From positions 17,437,243 to 17,501,242 of the forward strand of contig OZ035961.1 of NCBI GenBank assembly GCA_964034945.1: a stretch of DNA of 64,000 bases, read 5' to 3'. This document shows, in pieces, positions 35,490 to 47,306 of this stretch; within the stretch, counting starts at the first letter, position 1, and each line of letters opens with the position of its first letter. The DNA comes from Chrysopilus asiliformis (Eukaryota; Arthropoda; Insecta; Diptera; Rhagionidae). Below the pieces are notes generated by a model. That model ran no database searches, was not told where the DNA came from, and worked only from the letters and a program-made list of their open reading frames with translations. The position numbers and the translations under genes were made by a program.

Positions 35490-35640
35490 CTGTCTATAAA
35501 ATACATCGCACATTTGGTGGGAGAGGTGGTCAGTAGTAGTGGTGGCGGTATTAAAGCCCACATAAAAAATTTTGACGATTTGTTGAAGGGGGAGGCGATG
35601 GTCTGAAAAGGCCGAAATCACCGTGTGAACAGCCGCTTGG
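35490..35640 (+). repeat. Fragment with GGCTGTCTATAAAATACATC end
   Basis: Left end of the GCTGTCCAT family, followed by a G-rich zone GGTGGGAGAGGTGGTCAGTA. Stops near GTGTGAACAGCCGC. Confidence 0.4.
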
Positions 35641-35722
35641 AAAAAATTTCAGATATTCAATTTAATACTTTTATTTGCTTCAAATTATTTTCTTTGTATG
35701 CTTAAAAAAGTAATTAAAAAAC

Positions 35723-36460
35723 AAAAACATAACAAAAGCTATAATTGCCAACCTGGCAATTATTGAAAATTTTTGAAATGTATGGGAGTTTTATGTAGAA
35801 CTAGCTTGCATACCCGTCGTTGCCGGGTTAAGTCTTTTCAATTTTTTTTTATGGTCTATGTTGGAGCTAAACTTCAGGCTAATCGGTTCAGTAGTTTCCC
35901 CGCGAAAGAGTAGCATAGCGCAAAAACTAAGTTTCGAAATCACTTTACCCCCTCCCCTTACTCCCCCCCACCCCTCGCGGTACTTTTCCGTATGCCTATG
36001 TGGGAACCAGAAATACCACAGACACTCATGCCAAATTTCAAGTCAATCGGTTCAGCCGCTTTTACGTGAAAGAGGAACAGACAGACAGACAGACACCAAC
36101 TCATTTTTATATATTAGTATGATCATATCCTAAATAACTTTTGTTTTTGCACTTTTTTAATATGATGCACCGTTTTTGAGATATTCGCTAAAAACGTTTT
36201 CGTTCGTATGGGGGGTTCCCCACCCCCTAATGATCCATTTTTGCCCATTAGCGAACTTAGCCTCGAATTTTACGAAAAACGAATCAGCGCAAAATTTCAG
36301 GTCTGTAGCTCAATCCGTACGCCCGCAATCCGCGCCACAGACAGACGGACAGACGGACAGACGGACGGACATGCAAAAATTAAATATTTTTATCATTCTA
36401 AACACACTGGTGTAATTCATTTTTGTGTGTGATGATGGGATCTTGGCATTACAAACGGAG
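35723..36460 (-). repeat. GTCY-bearing repeat, interrupted by a Helitron
   Basis: Inverse copy of the 28370 family: hairpin AATTGCCAACCTGGCAATT at one end, then GGGAGTTTTATGTAGA, a 322 bp Helitron insertion (35801-36122), then TCATATCCTAAATAACTTTT and onward through the GTCY tract (36338-36374). It lacks the CCATACGGG zone and the TATACCC terminus, so it is deleted as well as interrupted. Confidence 0.85.
35801..36122 (-). mobile_element. Complete non-autonomous Helitron (short form)
   Basis: On the minus strand it begins TCATACTAATATATAAAAAT and ends with hairpin ACCCGGCAACGACGGGT, then ATGCAAG and CTAG. It lies exactly between A and T of the host with no duplication. These are the defining Helitron end features. 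The body has one GATT..CTTGAAATTTGGCAT/G-rich module and a (GTCT)n tract near the 5' end. No Rep/helicase. Confidence 0.93.
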
Positions 36461-36747
36461 AAAATTTTCATTCTAAATATAGTTTTACAAAATACAAAAC
36501 ACGAATTTGATGTAGGGATGTCAAAATTGGAAACGAAAGGTCCTGTGAAGTAAAGAAAAATATAATTTTTCGAGAAAATTAGCAGAGGGGGTTTTTCGAA
36601 AAGGCTTTTCGAACGTTTGATCCTGCAAAGATAATACAAAACTTTTTCTTCCAAAGGATCAGCAAAACGAGAAACGGCTCGGTGTTTCTGGTCGCATTCA
36701 ACTAATAGTAAATTCAACTAATTTTGGTTCAAATCGGAAATACAACT

Positions 36748-36874
36748 AAAATAGTTAATTTCAATTACAAAATAGTTAATTTCAATTACAAAATAGTTAA
36801 TTTCATTTACAAAATAGTTAATTTCAATTACAAAATAGTTAATTTCAATTACAAAATAGTTAATTTAAATTACA
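36748..36874 (+). repeat. 21 bp tandem repeat, about six units
   Basis: Unit AAAATAGTTAATTTCAATTA plus C, with small variations. Because 21 is divisible by 3 it gives a NYKIVNF-repeat frame, which is not a gene. The next MITE begins directly after it. Confidence 0.9.
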
Positions 36875-36876
36875 TA

Positions 36877-37455
36877 CACTCTCGAAAAAATCCGGGGACG
36901 AATTAACTCCGCCTGAAAACATAGCTAAAAGTTTAACACTGTAGCGCGGAGTTATTTTTACATTTGTATTTTGCGGAGCTAAATATTCAATTTAACACCG
37001 TTTTGACCTAAATTTTAAATGAACTCTGAAAAGGAGTCAAAAATTCACTACAACTCCTTTTAGGAGTTATTTAATTGTAAAGGGTGTTCACGTTTAGAAG
37101 AGGCTTGCCAATTGGCTTCAACAGCCTATTGGGAAGGCAAATGGTTTACAATTCGAGAGGTTCCGTGTTCGAGTCCCGGCAGAGACATGTAAGAAAAGTT
37201 TTTAACAAGTACCTAATATTAACTTTGGAAACACAAAAAAAAACTCAAAACATCTCAAATGCTTGCAAAAAAAAGAGAATTTGTGAGGTTTTTTTTCTTG
37301 GTAATAAATTGGTTTAACACCGAAAAATTGTTAAAAATTAACACCCATAAGGAATTGTTGTGAACTCCTAGCCCGGTGCTCGATTTTCTCCAATAGGTGA
37401 TGGACTCCCTCAAACTCCCTTTCGGTGCGTAATCGACTCCATTTTTTCGAGAGTG
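36877..37455. repeat. 579 bp TIR element, CACTCTCGAAAAAAT ends
   Basis: CACTCTCGAAAAAAT is exactly mirrored by ATTTTTTCGAGAGTG. The hexamer TACATA stands directly outside both ends; this could be a TA duplication within a chance match or a true 6-bp duplication. The interior repeats AACTCCxTTT-like phrases in both orientations and includes a tRNA-like segment (37103-37190). Confidence 0.8.
37103..37190 (+). other. tRNA-like (SINE-type) segment inside MITE
   Basis: GGTTCCGTGTTCGAGTCCCG at 37160-37179 fits a T-arm/box B (GTTCGAGTCCC), with four of five T-stem pairs. Upstream GGCTTCAACAGCCTATTGGG could be a degraded D-arm region with box A. No complete cloverleaf or anticodon stem could be drawn, so it is a tRNA-derived piece at most. 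Confidence 0.4.
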
Positions 37456-40185
37456 TACATAGTCAATTTAACCAAAAAAAATAGTAAATTTTACTACTAA
37501 ATTTGACAATTTTTCTAAATGAAATTACTTATTCTGGTGGTATGCCCGATTTCAACAATTCTTTTCTTTACGCATACTACGAGAAACTTGAATAGGTAAT
37601 GTGCCTGTACTAAAAATGTTTCGATGCAATGAACCGTTTTCGAGAAAACGGAAAAAATGGTTGGATTTATCAATAATATTTATATGTTTGGTATAATTTT
37701 CGCACAAAAAAAATCTTCGCGCTAAATTTTGTTATTTGCATACTTCTAACAAAACTAAAAGTAAAAGAAATTATTAAACCTTTTCTTTTTGTGTGAAAAT
37801 AAGATGAATTCCAATGCAAGATTTTATTCCGTAAAATTAACAGACTCAAATAAATTCAAATAAAGTAATAAAAAAATAGTTCCCTAACTTCTTGTAATAA
37901 ATCACATAAAAACAAGATTTTACGACATGTAATAAAAATTCTTTTTTTAAAAAAAGAAGTCCTAAATCAAACAAGAATCAGTTCAAGACGCCTAGCATTA
38001 AAATCTTGTTCCGAAAAATAAAATCTTTTATGATTATATGACATTCAGCCTGACAGAATGGGTCACACAAATGAATGTCACTCAAAGCACCGCGCACCGG
38101 TCATATTCCAACCATATATATTGTCCTTCAACGTCATATAATAAGAGTTACAATTAGCGCCGTTGTCGAAAACTGATAATTTAAATGTCCCCTTCGTTGG
38201 CATTTCGGACAGAAGAACGCGTCCGGACAGAGAGAGTATTAAGGAAGTCTTCGATTCTTATTCTTAGCACATCAACATCATGGATGACTCAAAATTCCCG
38301 GGGTTGCCTGGAGGCCATTCGACAGGACAACGCAAAGAAAATCACTCACTCTAATTATCCTTGAAAAACGCTTTTTTATGCCCATCCATATGAATACCAA
38401 ACGTCGGTTAACAATAAACGTCCCAATTCGAGTTCACCGCGTTGACGTATTGAATTACAAAGTATCCCATGAACTATGCCTCGTTCTCATACAGGATATG
38501 CTATGCACAAGGAGGTAAACGAGTCCTTCAGGGAGGAATTGTGCTATCGGTCGGATCGTCCCAGTTTTGGGATAATGTGGTCATTTTTTACCCGGAATTA
38601 TAGTCAATTTTTTTTCCATACTTGTCCGGAATCGGGATAAAAATTAGGGAGATGAAGATGATTATGTTTCTCCCCTTTTCTCGATATTCTTCTAATATAT
38701 ACTAACTGCAACCATTACTGCATTCATCCTTTATGATATGCTTATTGAAAGGTTGATTTTTGGGATGAATTTGGTTACGAAAATGTTTTAACATTGAAGA
38801 GGGTTGTTCTATTTGGAAAACTGTTCGGATGGGTTAAAGTTAATACAGTTAATACAGTTAAAAGATCTCAATTTTGTGATTATGCTGAGGATAATGGCAT
38901 ATTGTCCCTTCTTCTGGTCAATGTTATCCTCGATTAGGCCAGATAAAAAATGAAACTAAATTAAATATTACTTATCCCTATAACAATTTTCGAGAGCCTT
39001 CATTTGTGATGGATACCAGTGCAATTGACATTCTACGAAAACGTAATAATAAAATAAAAAAAATACGATTGTATTAGATCTAAGCGGACGGAAGAAAAAA
39101 AGGATCATTTCTGGCAACAGAAACCTTCCAGCATCCGTACAACAAAAAACAAATTAAATTCGTCCTTATCTGTATGTGAGGAGAAACCCCACTGCTGACC
39201 AAAAGTAACGTCCAATTTGTTGCCAACAATTGCTAACAATGAAGGTGGACGGAATTGATTAAACCAAAGTTCAATCATCTACGTTCGTCCTTTCTATGGA
39301 TTCATTCATTTGATTCACAACGAAGAAAAGCCTCAATCTCTTACGAGTAGTTACCTACTAACTAATCCTTAACAACTCAACTTACATCGATTCGCCCTTA
39401 GGATATATTTTTGTTGGCACACATACAGAAAAAAAAAACAATCTACCAGAAACCCCTCAAAACTAAATTTTTGTGTCCTTTTTTTATTGTGCGTTGTTGT
39501 CCTTCCAGTTGACACAGTTGTTGACAATTCAATTTGTGAAAAGGACATCTTGAATGACAAAAATTTTTCACTTTGAACTAGAATGGGCCACGCACCCGAA
39601 ATTTTAACATCGACGAAAGGCGAGTGTATAAAAACAAAATTATAACAAACGAAATTTGTTGCCTTTAGGAAATCTGTCCACTTCAACTGTCAAATTTTTC
39701 TGACACTATTTATTGGTTCGTATTAATCAAAGTGTACACAGAACCCTTGCTACTTATTTGAAGAAAAAAAAACACGGTGAGATTTTTTGTTAAAGAAAGT
39801 AACTGAAACAGGACTAAAATGAAGATGAAAAAATCATTTCTCCGCAGCAGGAATAATGGAATAACAAATTGTTAAGTAATTCAGTTGTTTGCCTTATTGT
39901 TACGAAGACGTGGTTTCTATGAAAAATTGAGGTAATTAAAGTGGTTTAAATGTTTTCATCAAGTTTTTTGTAGGTTTTCTTACTTTACACTTTTGTTTTG
40001 TCAAGCTAAAATTGTTACAAATTGCCCGCGACTGTGACTAATGATTTCTTAATTTGCTATGTTCTTTAAAGTCCAAGTAAGTTAGTTTGATACTTGAAAT
40101 ACCAACAAATAAGAAATTTGATTGTATAAGTTTTCAATCACCGAACAACAAAGCTATATAATGTTCTCATGTTACATTTTGCATC
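37456..40185. other. Non-coding stretch, no gene seen
   Basis: No supported coding region; the frame at 39369-39686 is unremarkable. 38090-38560 is less AT-rich and free of transposon ends. No paired repeats noticed. Confidence 0.5.
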
Positions 40186-40499
40186 CAAGGTAACAGAGTA
40201 ACCGCAGTAACAGAGTTACCAACTGCCAATAAGTTATCCTATAGTTACAATGCAACTTGTTACAAAATGGCATATTAATAACTTTGATAATTTTAAACTG
40301 CTACTTTGTTACCAATTCGAAACTTATCGGTGGCAAACGCGTTATTTCCATCAAGTCAGGGATTCTAAACTTTTTATTCATTTTTTTTTTGGGGAGGAAA
40401 GGTATGTTTCATCAACTTTCATTACAAGTTACAAAGGTACTCATTTTTAACAGTTAATTTGTGACCAATTTGAAACTTGTCGATTGTTGTTACCTGGGT
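40186..40499. repeat. TIR element of the CC(C/A)AGGTAACA family
   Basis: Left CCAAGGTAACAGAGTAACC, right TTGTTACCTGGG. The interior is full of GTTAC/GTAAC motifs like 19130-19361. Overlapping frames at 40250-40457 are incidental. Confidence 0.5.
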
Positions 40500-40673
40500 T
40501 GAGCTACCGTTGTGTTACCGTAACTTACCTCAAGTTGGTTCAAATGTTCTAGAATGACAAAAACCCAATTCGGTAAAAAAAAAAATCTGTTTAAAAGTCG
40601 TTTTAAATGCATTTTGATTTGAAGTATGGGAAGTTTATGTTAAAATGAAATTTTACACACACTGTTTATAATA

Positions 40674-40745
40674 CAGTAAAACCTGTATAAGCCGGACCCT
40701 GGATACGCCGGACACTTGATTCAGCCTGACAAATTTCCTGCTTGT
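40674..40745 (+). repeat. One end of a pogo/Tigger-like element
   Basis: TA followed by CAGTAAAACCTGTATAAGCC and GGAC, a typical pogo-type terminus. The matching right end was not found before the Helitron at 40892. Confidence 0.5.
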
Positions 40746-40891
40746 CGTGCGAATCTGAGACTGAAACCGAAAACTCTAATTTTTACCAGAAACAGGACGA
40801 AACCGATATTTCCACTGATCCGATTTATCCAAAACGTGGTGTGCATAGGAATGTGGTCTGTAAGATATATAGAAAAAAATTATATTTTATA

Positions 40892-41383
40892 CTAGCTTGC
40901 ATACCCGTCGTTGCCAGGTTAAGTTTTTTCAATTTTTTTTATGGTCTATGTTGGAGCTAAACTTCAGGCCAATCGGCTCGGTAGATTCCACGCGAAAGGG
41001 TAACATAGAGGAAGAGCTAAGTTTCGAGATCACTTTACCCACTCCCCTTACTCCCCCCCACCTCTCGGGCTACTTTTTAATGGATCTATATTGGGGCTGG
41101 ACCCCCGACGAACATCTATGCCAAATTTCAGGCCAATCGGTTCAGTAGTCTCCCCGCGAAAGAGTACCATAGCGCAAAAACGAAGTTTCGAAATCATTTT
41201 ACCCCCTCCCCTTACTCCCCCCACCCCTCGCGCTACTTTTCCGTGTGCCTATGTTGGAACCAGAACTACCACAGACACTCATGCCAAATTTCAAGTCAAT
41301 CGGTTCAGCCGTTTTTGCGTGAAAGAGGAACAGACAGACAGACAGACAGACAGACACCAACTCATTTTTATATATTAGTATGA
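40892..41383 (-). mobile_element. Complete non-autonomous Helitron (long form)
   Basis: Minus strand: TC start at 41383, hairpin ACCTGGCAACGACGGGT and CTAG end at 40892, inserted between A and T. Compared with 35801-36122 it carries extra internal modules, each with GCCTGAAATTTGGCAT-type text and a GGGGGGAGTAAGGGGAGGGG block, as in the truncated copy at 19943. Open frames within are not genes. Confidence 0.92.
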
Positions 41384-41429
41384 TGATGAGAAAAAAAAAT
41401 TTTATTTGGACGAAAATCAAGGAAAAAAT

Positions 41430-41760
41430 AAGAAAAGTCCGTCGCAGGGGAAATTTTTTAAGCAGAATGTGTCACAATGATTTAACTGTTTTTTTCGCGC
41501 TCTTTACGTTTGCAACGGAAATTGTAAAAATACTCCAGGCCAAATCCTTTAAGTTTTTTCTGGAAAATTGTTGAAAAAGTGCGCCGCAGGCGAAATTATG
41601 TTATTTGCAACAACACCCATCAGAAGTAGAGTATGACTTGTAGATTTTTTATCGTTTTTTCTAGCGTTTGTTAAATTAAACACTAAATTAAAAATCCGTG
41701 ATAAAAGTTTAACTTCGGGGACTCCCGGGACGACATGCCTAAATCCAAGACCTATCAATG
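41430..41760 (-). repeat. GACCAT/GTCCCGG hAT-like fragment, inverted
   Basis: Minus strand shows GGATTTAGGCATGTCGTCCC, then TTCGCCTGCGGCGCACTTTT, the same order as at 19555 and 46673. Ends lost. Confidence 0.55.
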
Positions 41761-43259
41761 ATGAAACTTTTTAAACTAAAAATATCTAAAGTCTTTATTT
41801 TTGTTCTGAATGAATCGGAATTTTCACATTTTTGATGGAAAACTTTATATTTTATTAAAAAAATTGAAAAAATTTAATAATAAAATCTCAATGATTTTAT
41901 ACTTGCTAAAATAATCACAAAATTTCTCTGCCCTAATTGTATTATATAAAACCTGTTTAAACAACAACTTTTCCCATACCACAAGTTCCAGTTTTTGTTC
42001 TTCGATTCCTGAAAATCCACGAAAAAAAACGAACCTTTTATTCTATTCAAATTCAATAAGCATAAAAACTATAATTTTATAATCAGGCCGCGAAATATGA
42101 TAGAAAAAAAAGACTCTACAATCCACTCGCAATTTAAATTATCCTTTTCAATAGAAGGTTTTTTCTACTTCTTCCTCTTCTTACCTATTTTGATTCAACT
42201 TCTGGCCACTCCTCTATTCCTTTTGAAAGTCCCGAATTGAAGATCCGCGAAAAGAAGACAAAAGGACCTCAAATACGCGATAGGGTAGAACTAAGAAATC
42301 CTGAAGTTTAATAATAATACAAGGAATTCATTCCAAATGCCACTCGCAAGGTATTTCATTGAAATAACAAACAAAGATCCTTCCAATGATTTATGTTAGT
42401 CCAACAGAAGAATAAACTATACAGAAATCACAATAAGAAGAAGATGGAAAAAAAATCAAAAGGATATAAAATGGATTTCGATAAAAACAACATAAGGAAG
42501 TTCTTGTGTTTATGTTGAAAAAGTAACTGTGAAGCTTTGTGAAATGTTGCATAACAACTTCTTGTACTTGGTTTATGCTTAGCTAAATTATGTGAATGCA
42601 GGTATAAGTTTTTTTTGCCAGAAAACGGGGGATTATCGCGAATAACGGGAATTCAATTTTATTTCATTTTATTATAAACATACCTTTGTCGATTTGTTTT
42701 TTTGTCCAAAACTCGCGGAGCATTGAACCACACCAAAAATCCTTTTATAAAGGTTTTTGTTTCGTTTGTAATTTTGATTTAGTGTTGAAGAAAGATTTTT
42801 TTCTACATAAGAAGTTTTATGAAGTGAATATTTTTAGAGTTTAATCAAACAGGTTTTTACCGAATAAGATTTTTCTTTTACAAATACATTTGTGTTGCGT
42901 TTAACAGAGATTTATCGTTTATTTAAAAACAAAAGAAAAGTTTCTTGAATTCAAAAAAAATACAAATCGATTAATATTCACAAAAAAAAATTTTTTTCAC
43001 AAAGAAAAACTTTTTAAAAAATGTCTTTAAAGGAATTTACCCCTCAATTCTGCATAATAGATAAGAGGCTCTTAACTGCTAACTGGACTTTAGAGTAAAT
43101 TTAATAGAAATTGGTATTCCTGATAATAGTTAAGAGATGTCAACCTCTTAACTTTCGTGGTGAATTTTTGTAAACGGTTTTCATATTCTGGGGAAAAGTT
43201 AGCAGACGGTTCTGCTGCAATAACCAGATTTTTTATAGTATTTCTGGAAAACTCATGAA
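41761..43259. other. Intergenic stretch, no gene seen
   Basis: AT-rich; the frames at 41874-42056 and 43090-43281 have no supportable features. Confidence 0.5.
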
Positions 43260-44734
43260 TAGGGCTGCCAAAAATATGCACTAAAAAAGGCGAAATATGC
43301 GCATATAATATGCACTAAAAACGGCAAAATATGCACTTAAATATGCACTTTAAAAACATTAAAATTGCGAAATATAGTATATTTCACCCAAAATAGTGAA
43401 CGGAACTTGTTAAAATGTGGTTAATTCGACTTATGTGGAAAATAAAAAAAATGAAAAAATAATAGTCTGTAAAAAAGATTGACATTTTGACTGACAAAAA
43501 AATTTTTTACTTGTTTCTAAATTGCAACTGTTAAATTTTAAGATATTTCGAAAAGATGTTCAATACTTCATATTGTCTATGGTATAATCGGGGTTAAAAC
43601 TTGTAGAAAAATCTCAGTTGTTGCTACCACAAAATTTTCTTCCACAAAATCTACGACCCTGCGCAATTTACGCTATCCCTATAGTTTTGTCAACCAGAGA
43701 CGACCTCAAAATGTACAAAATTTGAAATAACTTGAGAACGGTAAAAGATATCGATTTACGGTAAAAGGTAAAAATGTAGAAAATTTCATTGCCTTTAATT
43801 CGTTTTTCAAAAGTTTTTTCGAAAAACTGTTAGTTTGCAAGTACTTCGCAAAAATATATTTTTTACATTTTAATAAAAATATTTCAATAACGGTAAAAGA
43901 TAATGGATAACTGTGAAAGACAAAATTGTGCAGAATGCCATTCTCATTAATTCATCTCATATTACAGTAAGCAAAAAACCATTTTTTTTCGAGATAATGG
44001 AAAAAAATTAATTTTTTTGAAATAACGGTTTATCTCGATAACAGGTTGAGATATCGAGTTATAGCTAAAGACAAAAGTGTGGCAAATTTTATTTTCTCCA
44101 AAAAACGCGTAGTTTGGGAGTAACTCGAGAAAAACGAAATTGCGGTTTTTGAAAAACCGCCATTTTGGATACTTCCGGTTAACTGATTTCCACCAAAAGT
44201 TGATAGGATCGTCCCATTCCAGGACCAAATATGCCTATAAAATCTCATGGCTCTAGCTCTATTAGTTTTTGAGAAATCTTGTACACAGACTGACAGACTG
44301 ACATACAGAAAGACATTTTTGTAATATGACTCCAATCGACTAAGGAGTGATCGGGAAATGTTTTTTTAGGTTAAATTAAAAGGTTGAAATTTTTCATGAA
44401 TACAATACTGTATTATACTTCGTAGAAGAAAGTAAAAACACATATTTATTTATTTTTAATATTTATTCTAGCTGAAACAGTCGAATTATAATTTGAATTG
44501 TACAAAAAAAATTTGGTTGTTCATGAAAGTTGTAAAATATGCAACTAAATATGCATTATATGCATTTATATGCATTTATATGCAAATATGCACTAACGTG
44601 TCAAATATGCAAAATATGCAACAACAAGTGACCTTCATTCGCTTCTAAACTTATTGATTCGGATGAATAAAAAACTCCCGGAGCCGAAATCATAACGAGA
44701 AGAAATATGCAAATGCATATTTTTGGCAGCCCTA
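43260..44734. mobile_element. hAT-type element, TAGGGCTGCCAAAAATATGC ends, CTCATGAA duplication
   Basis: TAGGGCTGCCAAAAATATGCA and its inverse bound the element. CTCATGAA is repeated exactly outside both ends (43252-43259 and 44735-44742). Subterminal ATATGCAC/GCATTTATAT motifs are dense on both sides, as is usual for transposase binding zones in hAT. No transposase. A GTCTGTCA-bearing repeat (43590-44436) is nested inside. Confidence 0.93.
43590..44436 (+). repeat. Repeat with short ACTGACAG tract (family C, copy 1)
   Basis: Shares text from CAAAATCTACGACCCTGCGC to AATTTTTCATGAATACAATA with 57003-58190, including CGGTTTATCTCGATAACAGG and CACCAAAAGTTGATAGGATC. The microsatellite here is only about three octamer units (44286-44312). 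Nested in the hAT element. No coding capacity. Confidence 0.85.
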
Positions 44735-44742
44735 CTCATGAA

Positions 44743-45566
44743 ATATTGTGTCTTCGTGGAATTGTTTACCTTTAATGACACAAAAAACAATTTTTTTATT
44801 GGCTGGAATTACATCAACGCATACCTGCAACTTCATTAATTTTATGTCTATCAAATGAAATATTTATATGAGTGCAATGCATTATTTAACCATAAATTTG
44901 TTTGCGCATTGCTGAAATTATACAAAATCATTTAAAAACGATATTGTGTATCTTAAAAACTGTCGATTAAATTTTTACGTAATATTTTTTATATCATTTT
45001 CATTTCAAACGTAGAAAGCTATTCTTAACAGATACAAAACTATTCACATGTGTTTCAAGATCCGCAATGTCTTTTTTACACAATTTTTTGGATAATTTCC
45101 ATAGTTTTGAAAACTTTATGATTTCAGAAAAAATCTAAGGTCAATAAACAGCCAAATTTGACGTCTATGAGTAAGTGCTGTCAGATGAAGACATCGTGGT
45201 GAATCTCTTAATTTGCTAAAATCGGAACTCACCAAAATCTCTTACTCAGAATACTAATTTCTTTTAAAATCTCTTAATTATAAATTAAGATATCTCTTAA
45301 CATCTGTTACCTAGAATTGGGGGGTTAGTTTCTTTATTTTGGAAAAAAATGTCATATACAAATTCGTTCATTTATTTGGATTTTGCACTTAAAAAAAATC
45401 AATCGAATGGTTGGACAGGTGTTGCATAAGCCAGGGGTACATAGTGGGAGAATATATTTCTTATAATAACTAAAAACGGAATTCATGTGATAGAAGAATA
45501 GAGAATAAAGGAGAAACTTTTTATTATTTCTTGTTTATAGACCCTGAACAGGAACGAATGCAAAAT
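44743..45566. other. Intergenic stretch, no gene seen
   Basis: AT-rich, apparently host DNA of the hAT insertion; nothing supportable. Confidence 0.5.
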
Positions 45567-45962
45567 AAAAACATAACAAAAGCTATAATTGCCAATCTGG
45601 CAATCATTGGAGACCCGTATGGTGATATTCGTATCAAAATTCGAACAGTTGTACCAAAATTCCACTTTGAAGTCAAACTTTCCAATAAGATTTTTTAAAA
45701 TTTATTCCAATCGGATTTTGATGTGTGGGAGTTTTATGTAGAATCATATCCTAAATAACTTTTGTTCTTAGACTTTTTTGATAAGATGCACCGTTTTCGA
45801 GATATTCACAAAACCCGTTTTCGTTTGTATGGGGGGTACCCCCCCTAATGGTCCATTTTTGCCCATTAACGAACTTAGCCTCGCATTTTACGAAAAACGG
45901 ATCTGCGCAAAATTTCAAGTCTCTAGCTCAATCCGTGCGCCCGCAATCCGCGCCACAGACGG

Positions 45963-46000
<38 letters not shown>

Positions 46001-46160
46001 GGACAGACAGACGGACAGACGGACGGACATGCAAAAATCAATTTTTTTAGTCATTCTAAACTCACTGGTGTAATTCATTTTTTTGTGCGATGACGGGATC
46101 TTGGCGTTACAAACGGTAAGGCAAAGTTAATATACCCTTTGGTTTCACCATACGGGTATA
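45567..46160 (-). repeat. GTCY-bearing repeat (TATACCCGTATGG family), complete
   Basis: Inverse of 28370-28956 with both ends: hairpin AATTGCCAATCTGGCAAT near 45590 and CGGGTATA at 46153-46160. The (GACA/GACG)n tract is 45956-46030. Between 45720 and 45760 it shows the uninterrupted sequence TTTTATGTAGAATCATATCC, which is the empty form of the Helitron target at 35800/36123. Confidence 0.85.
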
Positions 46161-46672
46161 ATAAAACCATAGAAATAGATCGAAGAATTGCTTTATTTCG
46201 AGTAACGATAGAAATGGTCCGGATAGCTCGGCAGCTCAAGCATAGAATAAGAAATATATAGAAAAAATTCTGCCGAACAAATTTTTGACAAATTTCCCCT
46301 TCGAAGGGTGGAAAAATGTCCCTATCATTCACTAGCTACGGCCTAAAAGTTAATTACTTTTAGACTAGGGAGCACGATACAGAGAGAACATTTTCTAATC
46401 ATTTTCGTCGTATCTATTCAATGAGATGGAGGAATCGAATGGATAATTTTTTCCGTGTTACATCGTCTCCTCTTGCTTCATCTCACAGTGGAAAACTTTT
46501 CTCCAAAAATTTGTTCTAAGAGTTTATTCTCTAGATTATTTGTTCTCTGGCACAAGTACAAGTGGTTACATATTGGAATACAATGCAATTTAGTTATTAA
46601 GTAAACAATGGTAAAATTCAAAACAGTAAATTCAAGTTTGGATGTTGTAATCCAAACCAGACCCCATATAAA
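46161..46672. other. Intergenic stretch, no gene seen
   Basis: Nothing supportable; frames at 46075-46332 and 46478-46684 look incidental. Confidence 0.5.
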
Positions 46673-47050
46673 TAGGGTGACCATTCGTCCCGAATTCGCC
46701 GGAACAGTTCCGGATTTAGGTAAGTTGGCTAGGCGTTCTTGAATCTAAATTTTTGTCCCAGATTATTTGATTTAGTCTTGAAACCGAGAATATTCGCCTG
46801 CGACGCTGTTTTTTCAGAAGTTTCTTTCTCTATCGTGTCTTCATTTTAAAAAAATGCTAGTCGCGCATTTTATTGTAAAATTTTTGATTGAGACATAACT
46901 TTCACTATAAAAATTCTTTAGAAAGAAACTTCTTTTAATTTTAAAGAAAAAATTAAAACCAATTAAAGTAACGGAAAAAATCGCTTCTTTTGGAAGAGCT
47001 TTGGGACGTAAGATAGTGATTCCGCGCTCTTTTCTAATTATTTTCACAAG
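46673..47050 (+). repeat. GACCAT/GTCCCGG hAT-like copy
   Basis: Begins TAGGGTGACCATTCGTCCCG and continues CCGGAACAGTTCCGGATTTA and the CGCCTGCGACGCTGTTTTTT spot. The right end was not identified. It lies directly upstream of the CLIP protease gene. Confidence 0.65.
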
Positions 47051-47306
47051 CGACTGTCTTAATTACGTAACTTTCGGCACATATGTCGCCATCGACTATC
47101 GCAAACGAATCAACATATGGAACCTATATGGGAGTTGGAAGTCGGAAACGTGAACATCCACTTGCCAGCATACCGAAAATTTCTTTGGCATTCCATCGAA
47201 AGTAGTTCTCCGGGATTGATGCAGCCGCAAGCACCAAAGTTTCTTTCTCCGTCAATCGATCGGCATTTATTCAGATATAAAGTTCACCAAATCAGCTGTT
47301 CGTGAA

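Noticed and set aside
36748..36874. Regular 21 bp repeats considered as a CRISPR-like array or repeat protein
   Set aside because: No spacers between units and eukaryotic context; simple tandem repeat next to a MITE.
47117..47305. 62-codon frame directly upstream of the CLIP protease, considered as an extra N-terminal exon
   Set aside because: The protease ATG at 47307 begins a good signal peptide; the upstream frame lacks one and ends at a stop just before it.
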